Shown one piece after another: positions 54,456-64,000 of a stretch of 64,000 nucleotides of DNA. This stretch comes from Lonicera japonica. Taxonomy: Eukaryota; Streptophyta; Magnoliopsida; Dipsacales; Caprifoliaceae. A program made the position numbers and the translations under genes. The stretch covers positions 46,003,715-46,067,714 of the forward strand of contig CM038467.1 of the NCBI GenBank assembly GCA_021464415.1, read 5' to 3'. Below the pieces are notes generated by a model, which saw only the letters and a list, made by a program, of their open reading frames with translations, searched no databases and was not told where the DNA came from. Position 1 is the first letter of the stretch, and the number at the start of each line of letters is the position of its first letter.

Positions 54456-57378
54456 GCAGCCAAACTCGTCCTAATAACAAATTGAAGCTTGATGGAATGT
54501 CAATGACTTGAAACTCAGTGGTAAACTTGGCCGGCCCCATTTGCATGCTTATCATGACGGAACCCAATACCTCTCGCTTGGTATTGTCGTATGCCCGAAC
54601 CGTGACTGGTGACTCTTCCAATGTAGCTAGGTCGATACCCAAACGAACAGCGGTTTTCAAAGGGCACACATTGATCGTAGAACCGTTATCCACAAGAACA
54701 TAAGGTATAGACATCCCATAGGCCACAACGGTGATATGCAGAGCTTGGTTGTGATCTCGACCGAGCGGTGACAGATCTTCATCGGAAAACCCAAGTACTT
54801 GTTTTTGTACCCCCATTGAAGCGATCATTGCTGTTAATTCATTCGGGGTTGATTCCAGAGGGACGACCGATTCGTCTAACATTTTCATTAGTGCCATCCG
54901 ATGTGGCTTGGATGCCACCAAGAGTCCCCAAATTGAGATCTGGGCTTGAGTTTTCTTTAACTGTTCAACCACGCGCCCTTCTTCTGGATCTTTTGTCGGT
55001 TCCTTGGGGGTAGTGACATCAGTATGTGGCTTGGCACTTGGTGGCTGGTAAACCCTACCAGACCGGGTCAACTGTTGGACCCACGTTGCAACTGGGTCTT
55101 TTGCTTTTTCAGTTATTTCAACCGGAGTTGGAGGTAACTTTTCCTCGACTTGCGAAACTTTACTCCAATCAAAAGCGATCATGTTTATTTGTGAGGAATA
55201 TGTATTTTGATGAGAATCTATTTTTACTGCTTTCCCATGGTTATATCCGAGCCCTTGTCGCCTCGGGTTGCCTCCAAGTCGTGGAAAGTGGGCGATCCCT
55301 TGATTCTGTTTGCCAAGTCCAAGACCGGGTATAAACTTCATTTGTTCCATCCAGCCCCTAACTTTTGGGCTAAATATCCCTTGCGATTGTGCGGTGCGAG
55401 TTTCATCAACACATAGCCCCAATAAGGTTTCATCTTCGATTTGTTCAGCAACTTCCTGGGACTTTGGTGGAATGCATTCGATGACCGTGGGTGAAGGCTT
55501 TAAACAGCCAAATTTCAACACTTCAACCTTTTCTGTATTCTCGACAGGTTTAATTAGGAATACAGGATCTGGTAAATCTAAATCCTCCTCGATAGCGTTG
55601 ATTCGGTGATTAGGAAGGGGATTCCTGGCAACATTCGGGGCCGACGGATCTGGGATTCTCTTGCTATCGATCAGGTTTTGGATGGCATGCCGTAGAGCCA
55701 TACAACTATCAGTAGTGTGCCCGAAACCTTGGTGGTATTCACACCGTTCACTCATGTTCCAATGAGGCGGTATTTGTTGTGGTAATGGCCTCGGATTCAT
55801 AGGGTACATAATCCCAGCTTCTTTCAGTTGTTCGAAAACCTTCCCCAATGGTCCTGGCAATTGTGAAAAATGTCGATCGCGTGAGCGATTCTGATCAAAT
55901 GTCCTGGGGTTGTTGTTGTTGTTGCGATACCCCGGTGTAGGATAATCCCCAATATTTTTTACAGAGTTCTGACTATAGGGGTTGTTGGAGTATCCTCTGC
56001 CATAGGACCCATAAGATGTTACTTGATTGACAGCGGACGTGGAAGTCTTCTTGTATTGAGAGGCTGACTTCTTGATTTCGGCCTGTTTAGTCAGGTCTTC
56101 CTCAATTTCATTGCCCACGTGGAGTAGAGCCTTGAACCTGCTAAAGAACTGATGACCCATTTGAGTTCGGATCTCGGGTTTTAAATTCTTTACGATTAAC
56201 CCCAATTGTTCCTCTTCATCTAGGCGCTCCACCATCTGGGCTGCCAATTCTCTCCACCTCGTAACAAATTCACTGATGCTTTCATTTTCTTTTTGCTTTG
56301 CCATCTCCAAATGTTTCCTCGTGACTTTAAGCTCCTCATTAGTTTTGTATTGAGATACAAACTCTTGAACGATGGCTGCCCATGATCTTACCCGGTGCTT
56401 CTCAAGGTTCAAAAACCAACTTTGGGCTGGTCCAGCTAGCGTAAGATGAAACGAATTAGCCAGTTCCGCTTCCCCGACATCATAAATCTTCATTGAACGG
56501 ACGTATGATTTTAGGTGGAGTTCCGGCGGTGTAGTTCCCGTGAACTTTGGAATTGAGGGCATCTTAAAACCCACTGGATAATGAGCCTCTGGGTACAAAT
56601 TGTAACTCTGCAGCTGGGTCAAATCATTTGAACTTTCGGCGACCTTTTGGGTAAGTGCCTTCAGTTGCTCTTTAAGTTCAGATAAGTCTTTATTCTCTTG
56701 GTAGCCTTCCATTGGTGAGGGGCCCTCCCCTTGGACACTCATGGGCCTCCTTATCGGTTCATAATATGGATCGTGATAAGGTTCGTGCATCGACGGCATT
56801 TGTGGAGGGGCTTGATTGATAGGATCTTGGTGTAACCAATTGCCAACGGGATCATGCATGTGTCTGGGTTGGTTCAACTGTTCGAACGGCAGTGGTGTTT
56901 CCGTATGAACTGAGAGTGGCGGTGGTGGTGGAGGAATAACCGGAGTTTCCCTCAGTGGTTCTGTCAGGCGGCCTTTAGCTAACTCGTCCAACTTGGCACG
57001 AGTGTTTTGATTGTCGCTTAGTAACAAGGCCATGCTTTGGTTCAGGTTCATTAACATCCGATACATGTCCTCAGGATTTGGTAATGGGGCATTCATGTTC
57101 CCGCTTGTACTAGCCAAGTTCGGATCAGCATTGATGGACGGAGTGTGGTGCAGTGGCTGCCCCCCGACTGTATTATTCTGAGGCATTCCCGGGTTTGGGT
57201 AAAAAGGACCGGGCGGCGGATCCGCTGCATTGTTATATTGATTGTTCGCATTTCGGTTCGGAGTACTCTGGTCCATATTTCCAAAAGAATCTGGTCTAAC
57301 GAGTCTTCCGGTACTGTCTCTCCCGGCCCACGCAGAGGCCAGGATGGAATGAATATCTGATGCCGGAAAAAAGGACAA
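54379..57378 (-). CDS. gag: Gag-protease of element D (up to 999 codons)
   Basis: Structural polyprotein. The leader-overlapping N-terminus is doubtful; the Met at residue 35 (MDQSTPN) aligns with E Gag. Pro-rich region; gag domain about 262-430 (FKMPSIPKFTGTTPPELHLKS... to VGNEIEEDL); CX2HX4HX4C knuckle C546, H549, H554, C559; G-patch-like segment about 678-715; and an aspartic protease with DNGS at 897-900 and LLLGRVWLHEVGALPSSLHQ near 968-985. The frame ends in TFQRRRHHC just after the protease, where pol takes over in a different phase. No internal stops. Homologous to E gag, which lacks everything after the knuckle. Confidence 0.9.
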   Translation of the reverse strand: MSFFPASDIHSILASAWAGRDSTGRLVRPDSFGNMDQSTPNRNANNQYNNAADPPPGPFYPNPGMPQNNTVGGQPLHHTPSINADPNLASTSGNMNAPLPNPEDMYRMLMNLNQSMALLLSDNQNTRAKLDELAKGRLTEPLRETPVIPPPPPPLSVHTETPLPFEQLNQPRHMHDPVGNWLHQDPINQAPPQMPSMHEPYHDPYYEPIRRPMSVQGEGPSPMEGYQENKDLSELKEQLKALTQKVAESSNDLTQLQSYNLYPEAHYPVGFKMPSIPKFTGTTPPELHLKSYVRSMKIYDVGEAELANSFHLTLAGPAQSWFLNLEKHRVRSWAAIVQEFVSQYKTNEELKVTRKHLEMAKQKENESISEFVTRWRELAAQMVERLDEEEQLGLIVKNLKPEIRTQMGHQFFSRFKALLHVGNEIEEDLTKQAEIKKSASQYKKTSTSAVNQVTSYGSYGRGYSNNPYSQNSVKNIGDYPTPGYRNNNNNPRTFDQNRSRDRHFSQLPGPLGKVFEQLKEAGIMYPMNPRPLPQQIPPHWNMSERCEYHQGFGHTTDSCMALRHAIQNLIDSKRIPDPSAPNVARNPLPNHRINAIEEDLDLPDPVFLIKPVENTEKVEVLKFGCLKPSPTVIECIPPKSQEVAEQIEDETLLGLCVDETRTAQSQGIFSPKVRGWMEQMKFIPGLGLGKQNQGIAHFPRLGGNPRRQGLGYNHGKAVKIDSHQNTYSSQINMIAFDWSKVSQVEEKLPPTPVEITEKAKDPVATWVQQLTRSGRVYQPPSAKPHTDVTTPKEPTKDPEEGRVVEQLKKTQAQISIWGLLVASKPHRMALMKMLDESVVPLESTPNELTAMIASMGVQKQVLGFSDEDLSPLGRDHNQALHITVVAYGMSIPYVLVDNGSTINVCPLKTAVRLGIDLATLEESPVTVRAYDNTKREVLGSVMISMQMGPAKFTTEFQVIDIPSSFNLLLGRVWLHEVGALPSSLHQKNKNTFQRRRHHC

Positions 57379-58310
57379 ATTCGTTCGAGTGCATTCCCCC
57401 CGGAAAATAACAACAATAAATCATTTAGAAATTGCCGGACCTTATCCGGAAATACATCGATCGGGACGACACTGAATACACAAAAAGTTTTCTTTTAGGT
57501 GAGATCGAAAACAGACCAACGGTGACAACTTGAGAGCCTTGTGTAGAGGTAGGGTAGGAATAGAATCCCATGGGTTCCCTGACCATCTATAGTTTTGAAA
57601 AATCATTTTGAAAAGAATTTTCTAAAAAATCATTTTAAAAGACAGGAAGATCTCTCCTCATGAGTTGCTTTGTTCATGGAATCAGGGCTTTCGCACACTA
57701 GATTCTCACGACTGTTGGTCATAAAAACAATGCAGAAAATCTTTGTGTTCTAAGCTGACTCCCCTATATGCAGGCGTGGTTGGAAAGGGTAAGGTTTAAG
57801 GCTCCCTCCTATTTGGCAGGTCTTACGATATACCTCAAGAGCGCAGGTACGTGTAAGGACCTTTTGATATACATCCCGGGTACGTGAGTGTTCTCGTCAC
57901 TCGATATACCTCGGTAAGTACTTGGCCAAGGAGAGTGGTCCCAGGCGCTTTTGGCTAGTGCAGACCCGCAAGTCCACGGCCTAGTCACGACTCTGGTCCC
58001 GAGGTTGATAGGGTAAATTCACACTCGCGAAAATGCATGATGAGACGTGAGTGCGTGCGAAATAACAATTTGGCTGTTCATTATTGATCACTGCTTTATG
58101 ATTTGTTGCAGTATTTTACTCAATTTTAATTATGAAAAAGATTTTCCTCATATAATTAGCAAATAAAGGCAACAGGGTAACCACCTAGGTCGCTTCTATG
58201 TTATCCTAACACTAAGGCTTGCAAGACCTATATCTAATAAATAATAGGAATTAAATATATGATTCATTATAATAGAGCTTAGTTCTCGACGTCCCCAGCA
58301 GAGTCGCCAC
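57379..58310 (-). other. 5' leader and primer-binding site of element D
   Basis: The PBS TGGCGACTCTGCTGGGGA is on the minus strand at 58292-58309, one base from the LTR. The leader of about 900 nt has a core at 57789-57990 almost identical to that of E (16122-16318), with GAGGTATATCG repeats and inverted repeats. No gene called; minus-strand frames at 58196-58463 overlap the LTR and PBS. Confidence 0.75.
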
Positions 58311-59689
58311 TGTGAGAATCCGGACCCGCGACCCTTGGTAACAGAAAGAAGAGTCCTCCGTTCTCGGTTTTGAAAAACGTGTTTTGTAGAGTCGCCAGTT
58401 TGTTTTACAAGAAAACAAACAAAAGATCGTACGAAGGACAATTCGAAATGAATCATCTTTCATACGTTTAAAACCAGAGATTTATTTTGAAAATTTACTT
58501 TGCTAGGGTTCGGGAACTACGTTACGAATTGGGAAGGTGTTAGGCACCCAATTCGCCCTTTCGGTCTCTTAATGGATCATATATTTAATTCCTATTTTAG
58601 ATACCTTGCAAGTAGTTTTGAATAGTTTTCAGAATAGTCCTTTCCGGATAAATTCAGTTTAAAACAATTATTTTGAAATCAGACTCGAGCTTTGCGAGCG
58701 CCTACGTATTCATTCGTAGAATGAAATCAGAGTCTCGTAGTTCCATTCGTTTGGAAACTGTTTTTGTGTTTTTGTTTTGTTTTGAAAACGTGTCAAAGCG
58801 GATTTTAGTTTTCTTGTGAAAGTTGAAATGGACTAGTTTTGAAAGCAATGAACTTCTTTGCAAGTTATCTAATTTTTTAAAAAGTGAAATTAAATGCAGT
58901 ATTGAAATTAAGGAGGGTTGTAGAAAATATACCTGATGCGCTTGAAGAAGAAATAAGAACCTTGCCTTGATTGCCCCTTTCTCTCTCTAGAACTTTCTCT
59001 CTCTAGATTTTCTCTCTCTAAAACTTTCTCTCTCTAGAAGTTCTCTCTCTCAGAATTTCTCTAAAAAATGACTCTCTGATAATTTTGACAGAGTTCCTAC
59101 TTGCTAAAAACACTATTGAGTGTTGATGTCCTAAAATGAGACCCCAAGGGTCCTATTTATAGGGAAAAAACCGCCAAAAACGCTCCAAAAGAGGCCAACC
59201 GCAGGGGGTAGCCGCATGGCGTGCGGCTAGGGCGTGCGACAGGGGGTAGCCGCATGGCGTGCGGCTGGGTCGTGCGGTTGGGGCGTGCGGCTGGGGGCTG
59301 CGACAGGGGCGTGCGACAGGGGCGTGCGACAGGGGCGTGCGACAGGCTGCTGCGACAGGGGCGTGCGACAGGGGGCCAACCGTACGGCTGGCAGGTAGCC
59401 GTACGGTTGGGGGCGTGCGGCTGGCCAAACAAAAATGTACAAAAACACTCCGGAAAAAACCTAAATTTCTAACGGGGCGCTGCCCCGCACCCCGCGACCT
59501 GACCGGGCAGGTCGATCCCCGTCCTATTAAGCGAAGAGGCAACAAAGGTTATATTAAACTCCCAACGCGCACGAAATTGGAGTCTTTTCTAACAGTCTTC
59601 TATGTGCATGATGACTCAATACTTAACGTGAGATGCGGATTTTAAGAGAAGCAGTGTTCGCACGAGAGTCGTGGATTGGGGTGTTCACA
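58311..59689 (-). repeat. 5' LTR of element D (1379 bp)
   Basis: Same sequence as 40785-42163 by inspection. TATA box (minus strand) at 59154-59161; CCGTACGG pair at 59380-59387 and 59399-59406; TSD CCAAT follows at 59690-59694. This LTR drives genomic RNA of D. Confidence 0.93.
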
Positions 59690-60303
59690 CCAATCTCGGA
59701 TAGTAAATGGGTTAGTCCAACTCAAGTGGTACCAAAAAAATCGGGTCTTACGGTAGTCAAGAACGAATTAAACGAGTTGATTCCACAAAGAGTCACCACC
59801 GGGTGGCGAATGTGTATTGACTACCGTAAACTCAATGAGGCAACTCATAAAGATCATTTCCCACTCCCCTTTTTGGATCAAACTCTAGAAAGGGTAGCGG
59901 GCCATGAAAATTACTCGTTCCTCGATAGTTTTTTTGGGTACAATGAAATTGAGATTGACCTAGATGATCAAGAAAAGACCACCTTTACATGTCCCTTTGG
60001 TACATTCGCTTATCGAAGAATGCCTTTTGGTCTATGTAATGTACCGACCACTTTCCAACGGTGTATGCTAAGTATTTTTAGCAATATGGTGGAAAGGACT
60101 TTGGAAATTTTTATGGATGACTTTACCGTCCATTTTGGAAAGATGTGTGAAAAAATAATTGGTGTTGAATTGGGAGAAATGCCATTTTATGGTTACCAAG
60201 GGGATAGTATTGGGACACATCATTTCGTCAGAAGGAATTGAAGTGGATAAAGCAAAAATTGAATTGATAGCCAAACTTCCTACACCCAAGAATGTCAAAG
60301 ATG
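59690..60303 (+). pseudogene. RT core of element C (right of D), with deletion
   Basis: Continues C pol from 40779: [52 protein letters not shown]. After FMDD about 45 bp are missing and the frame shifts, then [19 protein letters not shown] and KLPTPKNVKDV. At about 60304 RT is joined directly to an unrelated frame; the rest of RT, RNase H and integrase are deleted. Confidence 0.83.
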
Positions 60304-61010
60304 TATTGGTGCGTGTGCCCAATGTTGCTTACGCAAATGTTGCCCATGTGCATGGGAGAACTGTACCGTTTAACATCGAGGTAGTTAGTCGACTGACGGG
60401 AATTTCGACATTGCCAGAAGCTAGCTATGACCTCTCGCATTCAGCCCAAATTGTGTATCCCACAGATGATGAATTAGCCATATTTTTGGCCGGTCGCCCA
60501 ATGACTTGGATTGGCTCCCAATTTGATAGGAACAATTTAGCCACAATTTAGGACCCTGTGGCTTGTTGTAGTCAATGCGATAGACCCCACCTCGCACATT
60601 CAACATTTGTATCCTTATCATGCATATGTGCTCTACGTCATCGCCCGCAATAGGCCATGTTGCCTAGTTCGCTGCATTATGCGTAAGATCATGAAAGTCT
60701 ATGACACGGTGGCCCATAATGAAATAATCAAATTTCGTGTTCTTCTAACCCGCATTTGTTTAGAGCCGCCGGCTAATTGAGAAACCGTCCAAGCTCTTCT
60801 GCCGCACCTCCTCCAGTTGAGTCCGAAGAAGAAGCACCAGAAGAGGTAGGACCCGACGCTCCGGGTCCTTTGAGAAGGAGAAGAAGAGCAAGCTCGGGAC
60901 CTGTAGATGTCAACATGGAGTTCTTGAGAAAGCAATTTGAACAAATGAATGCCACAATGCACGCCGAATTTGATGCTCTCAACTCTAGGGTGGACGATAT
61001 GTTGGTCTGA
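60304..61010 (+). pseudogene. Putative plant transposon protein-like ORF of element C (frameshifted)
   Basis: Residues VHGRTVPFNIEVVSRLTGI ... IFLAGRPMTWIG resemble the plant transposon protein domain (Transposase_32 type) found downstream of pol in some Athila relatives. The frame shifts near 60548, continues as TLWLVVVNAIDPTSHIQHLYPYHAYVLYVIA, stops at 60777, and a third frame (60777-61010) encodes an acidic Pro/Glu stretch, a basic RRRRR cluster and a coiled-coil-like end (EFLRKQFEQMNATMHAEFDAL). Function is not known. The assignment rests on remembered family pattern, so it is moderate. Confidence 0.55.
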
Positions 61011-61826
61011 CAAGATCATATGGAAGCGGAGATTGCCTCGAGAGTGGACGTTCAGATGGCAGCTTAGTAGGAGTTCATACGCGAGCAATTTGAGGCGTTC
61101 TACAGTCGATTTCCCCCGCCCCCACCTCCTGATATGTGACGATGATGTTATAGCCTGAAAACTCTTTAATTAACTATATTTATGCTTAGTTTTACTTTAT
61201 TTCTTTTGGGTTGTACTAGAATTTAGAATTGATGTTAACATTAGAACTTGGTTTTAATGGTTGAATGTTATGGTTTTTACTTCTAATTCTAATTCTAATT
61301 CTAACTCGTTTTGTGTATAGTTGTTGTTTATCTCTTATTTTTGTTTCGTGGAAAGCAAAACCAAAGTAGCGCCCGTGCATTTTCTTGTTCTCTTTCTATT
61401 GAGGACAATGTGTGTTTCAAGTTGAGGGGGGTACGCTATTTATGTTGTGATTATTTTTGTTTTGGCTTGCTATTGTCTATTTCCATGAGTAGAAGAGATG
61501 TGTTTCAAAATTTTTTTTGGAAGTTTGAAAATCGATGAATGACCGATATTTTGTTCAAAATGAAGATTATTGTTTCATTAGCGTTTGGCATGAATTCTTT
61601 GATCTAGATAGGAATTTGAATGATAATCTAAATTGCCTTGCTCCACTTAGTCTCTATTCTGTTATATTTTCCTGTTTCACATGATAGATTGCTTTGGTTG
61701 TTTCCAATTCGGTAAGAACACTTAGATTTATTTTCATTGAGAGAAGAAGAATTTTTGTCCAAAAATAATGGAAGCTCTTTCGAAAAGATTCTCCGATGAG
61801 AGGACAAAAGCATAGCACTTTGATAC
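61011..61826 (+). other. 3' non-coding region of element C
   Basis: Contains TATTGAGGACAATG (61397-61410) followed by CAAGTTGAGGGGGGTAC (61418-61434), the block conserved in A and B. No gene; the frame at 61311-61538 spans this block and is not supported. Ends where F2 inserts, after GATAC (61822-61826), its putative TSD half. Confidence 0.6.
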
Positions 61827-63692
61827 TGTGAGAATCCGCAAATGCGACCTTCGGGTCTCGTCCCCGTTCGTGGCGGTCTGAAACGTCGGAAAGGATCCCG
61901 TCGTTCCATTTGCTTGGAGTTGTTTTGATAATTCATATCGGGTGTCTCTCTATCCTGTTTCTAGGTTCAAGAGAGTTCATTCAGAGTCGCCAGTACGTTT
62001 TACGAGAAAACGGACAAAAAGGGTGGTGTAAAGGGAAAGGCTACAGATAAGCCTTTCTTTACACGTTTGTCTGCGAAACCAAGATTCTATAGGGTTCGGG
62101 AACTATATTACGGTTTGGGAAGGTGTTAAGCACCCATTCCGCCCTTTCGGTCTCTAATGGACTTATATGTTTATTCTATGTTGAAAAACTTGAATGCTTT
62201 TACTGACAGTCTACTACTTTTCGAATAAAGACCCTGATTTTAGGAAAAGCGGGAAAGGGATAAAAACCTTTGTGTTCCGAAATCCGATGTTTTTATTATT
62301 GAAAAATGTAAATACAAATGACAAAACCTTCTATTTATTTTGAAAGAGTATCCGTATTATTTCTCATATAATAACAGTTTTCTCGTGCTGTGATTATTTT
62401 TGTAAAAGCTCGAATCTTATATCGGGACTAATTTAATATGGAATCATGACTCTTGAGAGGAGAGTTATCAGACACGCCACAGTCTATAGAGGAGACATGA
62501 TATGTTGATTTTAATTCCTAGATAAGTCTCATCAGTCCGGGTTTTGAAAACGAAATTTTATCCGGATGATAACGTACTTATTCTTCTGATTTTGTAAATG
62601 ATTTTATCAGGGTCTTTTGTTTTGAAAGCAGTACACTATTTATAACTTGGCAATAAGTTTATTCAAATAAAACGTGGACAAAACAACAGAAATAAAACAA
62701 GTATACAAATAAACCTGATTTCCGGGCGTGTTAGAAATCTAGCATAACCCTTTTGCCACTTCGCTTACCAGAACGGGATGATAACGTACAAAATTGAGTT
62801 TTCAAAACAAGTCTACAATATAACTAATATACAAATATCTTATTTAAATTACTAGAAGGGACTTTATTTACCTTCCCGACGAGAATAATAATAAGAAAGA
62901 GAATATAATACGGCAGAGATATTTTCGGCGATGATAATCTTCTCCTTCTTCAGATATTTCCGAGAGTTCGATTCCCGAGACTGGACACGTCGAGTGTCGA
63001 GAAGAGATTCGACTGTTCAGAAATAAGACGATAATCGAAAATGCTTGTTGCTATTTTCTGCACTGTTTTCAGCTTCGATCTGGCTCAGAAATTGCTGTTT
63101 TTATGCTATGAAGTTGGTGTCTAGAACCCTTGGGGGTGTTGGCCTATTTATAGTGCCGAAAAGGCAAATGTCGCGCGACATTTGGCAGTATGTCGCGCGA
63201 CAATCTTGACTGTCGCGCGACACTTACTTTTAATGATGATTTTGACTCATCGCTGAGTCAGAAAGTGGAGTGGTGGGGCATTTGTCGCGCGACATGTCCC
63301 TGGAAAGGGACATATGTCGCGCGACATATTGCTTTAATGATGATTCTGACTCACTGCTGAGTCAAAAAGTGGAGTGGTGGGGCGTTTGTCGCGCGACATG
63401 TCCCTGGAAAGGGACATATGTCGCGCGACATACTGCTTTTAATGATGATTCTGACTCACTGCTGAGTCAGAAAGTGGAGACGTGGGGTGAATGTCGCGCG
63501 ACATGTCCCTAGAAAGGGGATTGTCGCGCGACATACTGGACTGTCGCGCGACATTTCGACTTAAAACGCGTTTGTTTGGCCAACAAACTTTTTCGGGGCA
63601 GTTCCGGGTGTTCGGGTGAGTTCCGAACTAAAAAACAGTACTTTCGAAGGTCGTTAGGGTTCTTGCGGGGGTCACGAATCGGGGTGTCTACA
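61827..63692 (-). mobile_element. 3' LTR of a Tat/Ogre-type element F2 (1866 bp, element runs off the right edge)
   Basis: TGTGAGAATCCGC to GGGGTGTCTACA, homologous to solo LTR F1 along its length with indels. The bases after it (GACCC) do not repeat the flank GATAC. Instead the next sequence reads, on the minus strand, as a purine-rich tract (GAGTAGAGAGGGTC) abutting the LTR start, as in D. So this is the 3' LTR of a minus-strand element continuing right. Confidence 0.85.
63145..63556 (-). promoter_or_regulatory. F2 U3 promoter: TATA box and ten TGTCGCGCGACA palindromes
   Basis: TATAAATA (minus strand) at 63145-63152, then ten perfect copies of TGTCGCGCGACA between about 63168 and 63556, separated by repeats such as GACTCANNGCTGAGTC and GTCCCTGGAAAGGGAC that are themselves palindromic. 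More intact than in F1. Confidence 0.72.
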
Positions 63693-64000
63693 GACCCTCT
63701 CTACTCAAGGTCCTTGCTTGCAAGGAATTGAGGCGACTGGAAGAGACCATGATCGATGGCTCCCGCAAGAACTCTAAAGAAGTGTGTGTATGCAACAGGT
63801 GCTCGTGAGTGCCTCCGGAGAGGGCTTTTGTGTTTCGTTTTGCCTCCAGAGAGGGCTTTTATTACCTCATTGCCTCTTTCGAGGGCTTTTTGCTCCACTT
63901 GCCTCCCCCCGGAAGGACTTTTTGATGTGAATGGATTGCCTCCGAAGAGGGCTTCGCCTCAGGTGGGAGGACTACCATTTGCGCCTCAGGTGGGAGGAGT
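63693..64000 (-). repeat. 3' UTR of the F2 element with GCCTCC...GAGGGCTTTT repeats
   Basis: From 63808 to the window end the motif GCCTCCGGAGAGGGCTTTT recurs about five times with variations, followed by CGCCTCAGGTGGGAGGA twice. The opening (ACCCTCTCTACTCAAGG) resembles the start of D's 3' UTR (42165). It fits the variable tandem 3' UTR of Tat elements. The minus-strand 65-codon frame here is not called. Confidence 0.6.

Larger units (their letters stand above)
40785..59689 (-). mobile_element. Tat/Ogre-type Ty3/gypsy retrotransposon D (18,905 bp) with antisense PMD genes
   Basis: Perfect TSD CCAAT at 40780-40784 and 59690-59694. On the minus strand: 5' LTR (58311-59689), PBS (58292-58309), leader, gag-protease (57378-54379), pol (54455-50298), long 3' region with two plus-strand PMD-family genes (44776-48002 and 48733-49964), a minisatellite 3' UTR, purine-rich tract (42164-42177), and 3' LTR (40785-42163). 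The two LTRs have equal length, constant offset of 17,526 bp, and no difference I could see, so insertion is very recent. The second archaeal-type RNase H and the PBS are marks of the Tat lineage. Extra antisense frames after pol are known in Tat elements. Confidence 0.93.
34134..61826 (+). mobile_element. Athila-like Ty3/gypsy retrotransposon C (decayed, nested host of G and D)
   Basis: The 5' LTR (34134-36174) and PBS (36181-36198) are followed by gag (36343-37977), protease (38011-38763), insertion G, RT (40431-40779), insertion D, more RT (59690-60303), a large deletion, a plant-transposon-protein-like frame (60304-61010) and a 3' non-coding region (61011-61826). The 3' LTR is not reached because F2 interrupts. 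Related to B in gag, pol and LTR start (TGAGAAACGC versus TGATAAACGC). Multiple stops and shifts show it is dead. Confidence 0.87.

Noticed and set aside
63168..63556. Regularly repeated palindromes resembling a CRISPR array
   Set aside because: Plant DNA; spacers are themselves repeated and palindromic, the array lies next to a TATA box within an LTR, and there are no cas genes.
63693..63697. F2 as a second solo LTR
   Set aside because: Flanks GATAC and GACCC do not match, and the right flank looks like a polypurine tract and 3' UTR, so it is better read as the 3' LTR of a longer element.

Overview
This window is plant nuclear DNA, almost certainly from a dicot, and consists nearly entirely of nested LTR retrotransposons. 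The evidence is: Athila-type and Tat/Ogre-type Ty3/gypsy proteins; primer-binding sites complementary to plant tRNAs; 5-bp target-site duplications (TSDs) at almost every boundary; a Ty1/copia relic; and plant-mobile-domain (PMD) proteins, a plant-specific family. I found no bacterial-style operon, rRNA, tRNA gene, CRISPR array or convincing single-copy host gene. The species cannot be named from the sequence.

Layout. (1) 254-27627 is an Athila-like element on the minus strand (called B). Its left LTR is cut by an unidentified LTR end (1-253) and by a Tat-type solo LTR (F1, 1078-2801, TSD ATTGT). Its integrase gene is split by a complete Athila-like element on the plus strand (A, 5123-20937, TSD GTACC/GTACA). 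A's 3' LTR is in turn split by a pol-less Tat-type element (E, 14623-19875, TSD ATGGG). (2) 27628-34133 is AT-rich non-coding DNA holding a decayed copia element (29164-32541) and a tandem hairpin repeat (about 33470-33975). (3) 34134 to beyond 61826 is a third, decayed Athila-like element on the plus strand (C). It carries an LTR-derived insertion with inverted ends (G, 38764-40425, TSD AAAAC) and an 18.9-kb Tat/Ogre-type element on the minus strand (D, 40785-59689, TSD CCAAT). Its 3' region is cut by the 3' LTR of another Tat-type element (F2, 61827-63692) that runs off the right edge.

Element D is the centrepiece. Its 1379-bp LTRs look identical, so it is young. On its sense (minus) strand it encodes gag-protease and a polyprotein with RT, RNase H, a second archaeal-type RNase H, and integrase. 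On the opposite strand it carries two PMD-family genes; one has five exons and four intact introns. Each antisense gene has a TATA box preceded by CCGTACGG palindromes spaced exactly 19 bp apart. The same module sits in the U3 promoter of D's own LTRs and of element E. D therefore appears to carry antisense accessory genes wired to the same cis-element as its LTR promoter, which is the strongest candidate here for an undescribed regulatory system.

Other notable points: G is an LTR whose two ends are both U3 ends, yet it has an integrase-type TSD. F-family LTRs carry arrays of TGTCGCGCGACA palindromes upstream of a TATA box, and C's LTR carries 16-bp CCATGATCGATCATGG palindromes. A 117-bp minisatellite fills D's 3' UTR. 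All identities and family assignments were judged by eye; no database search or alignment was run.
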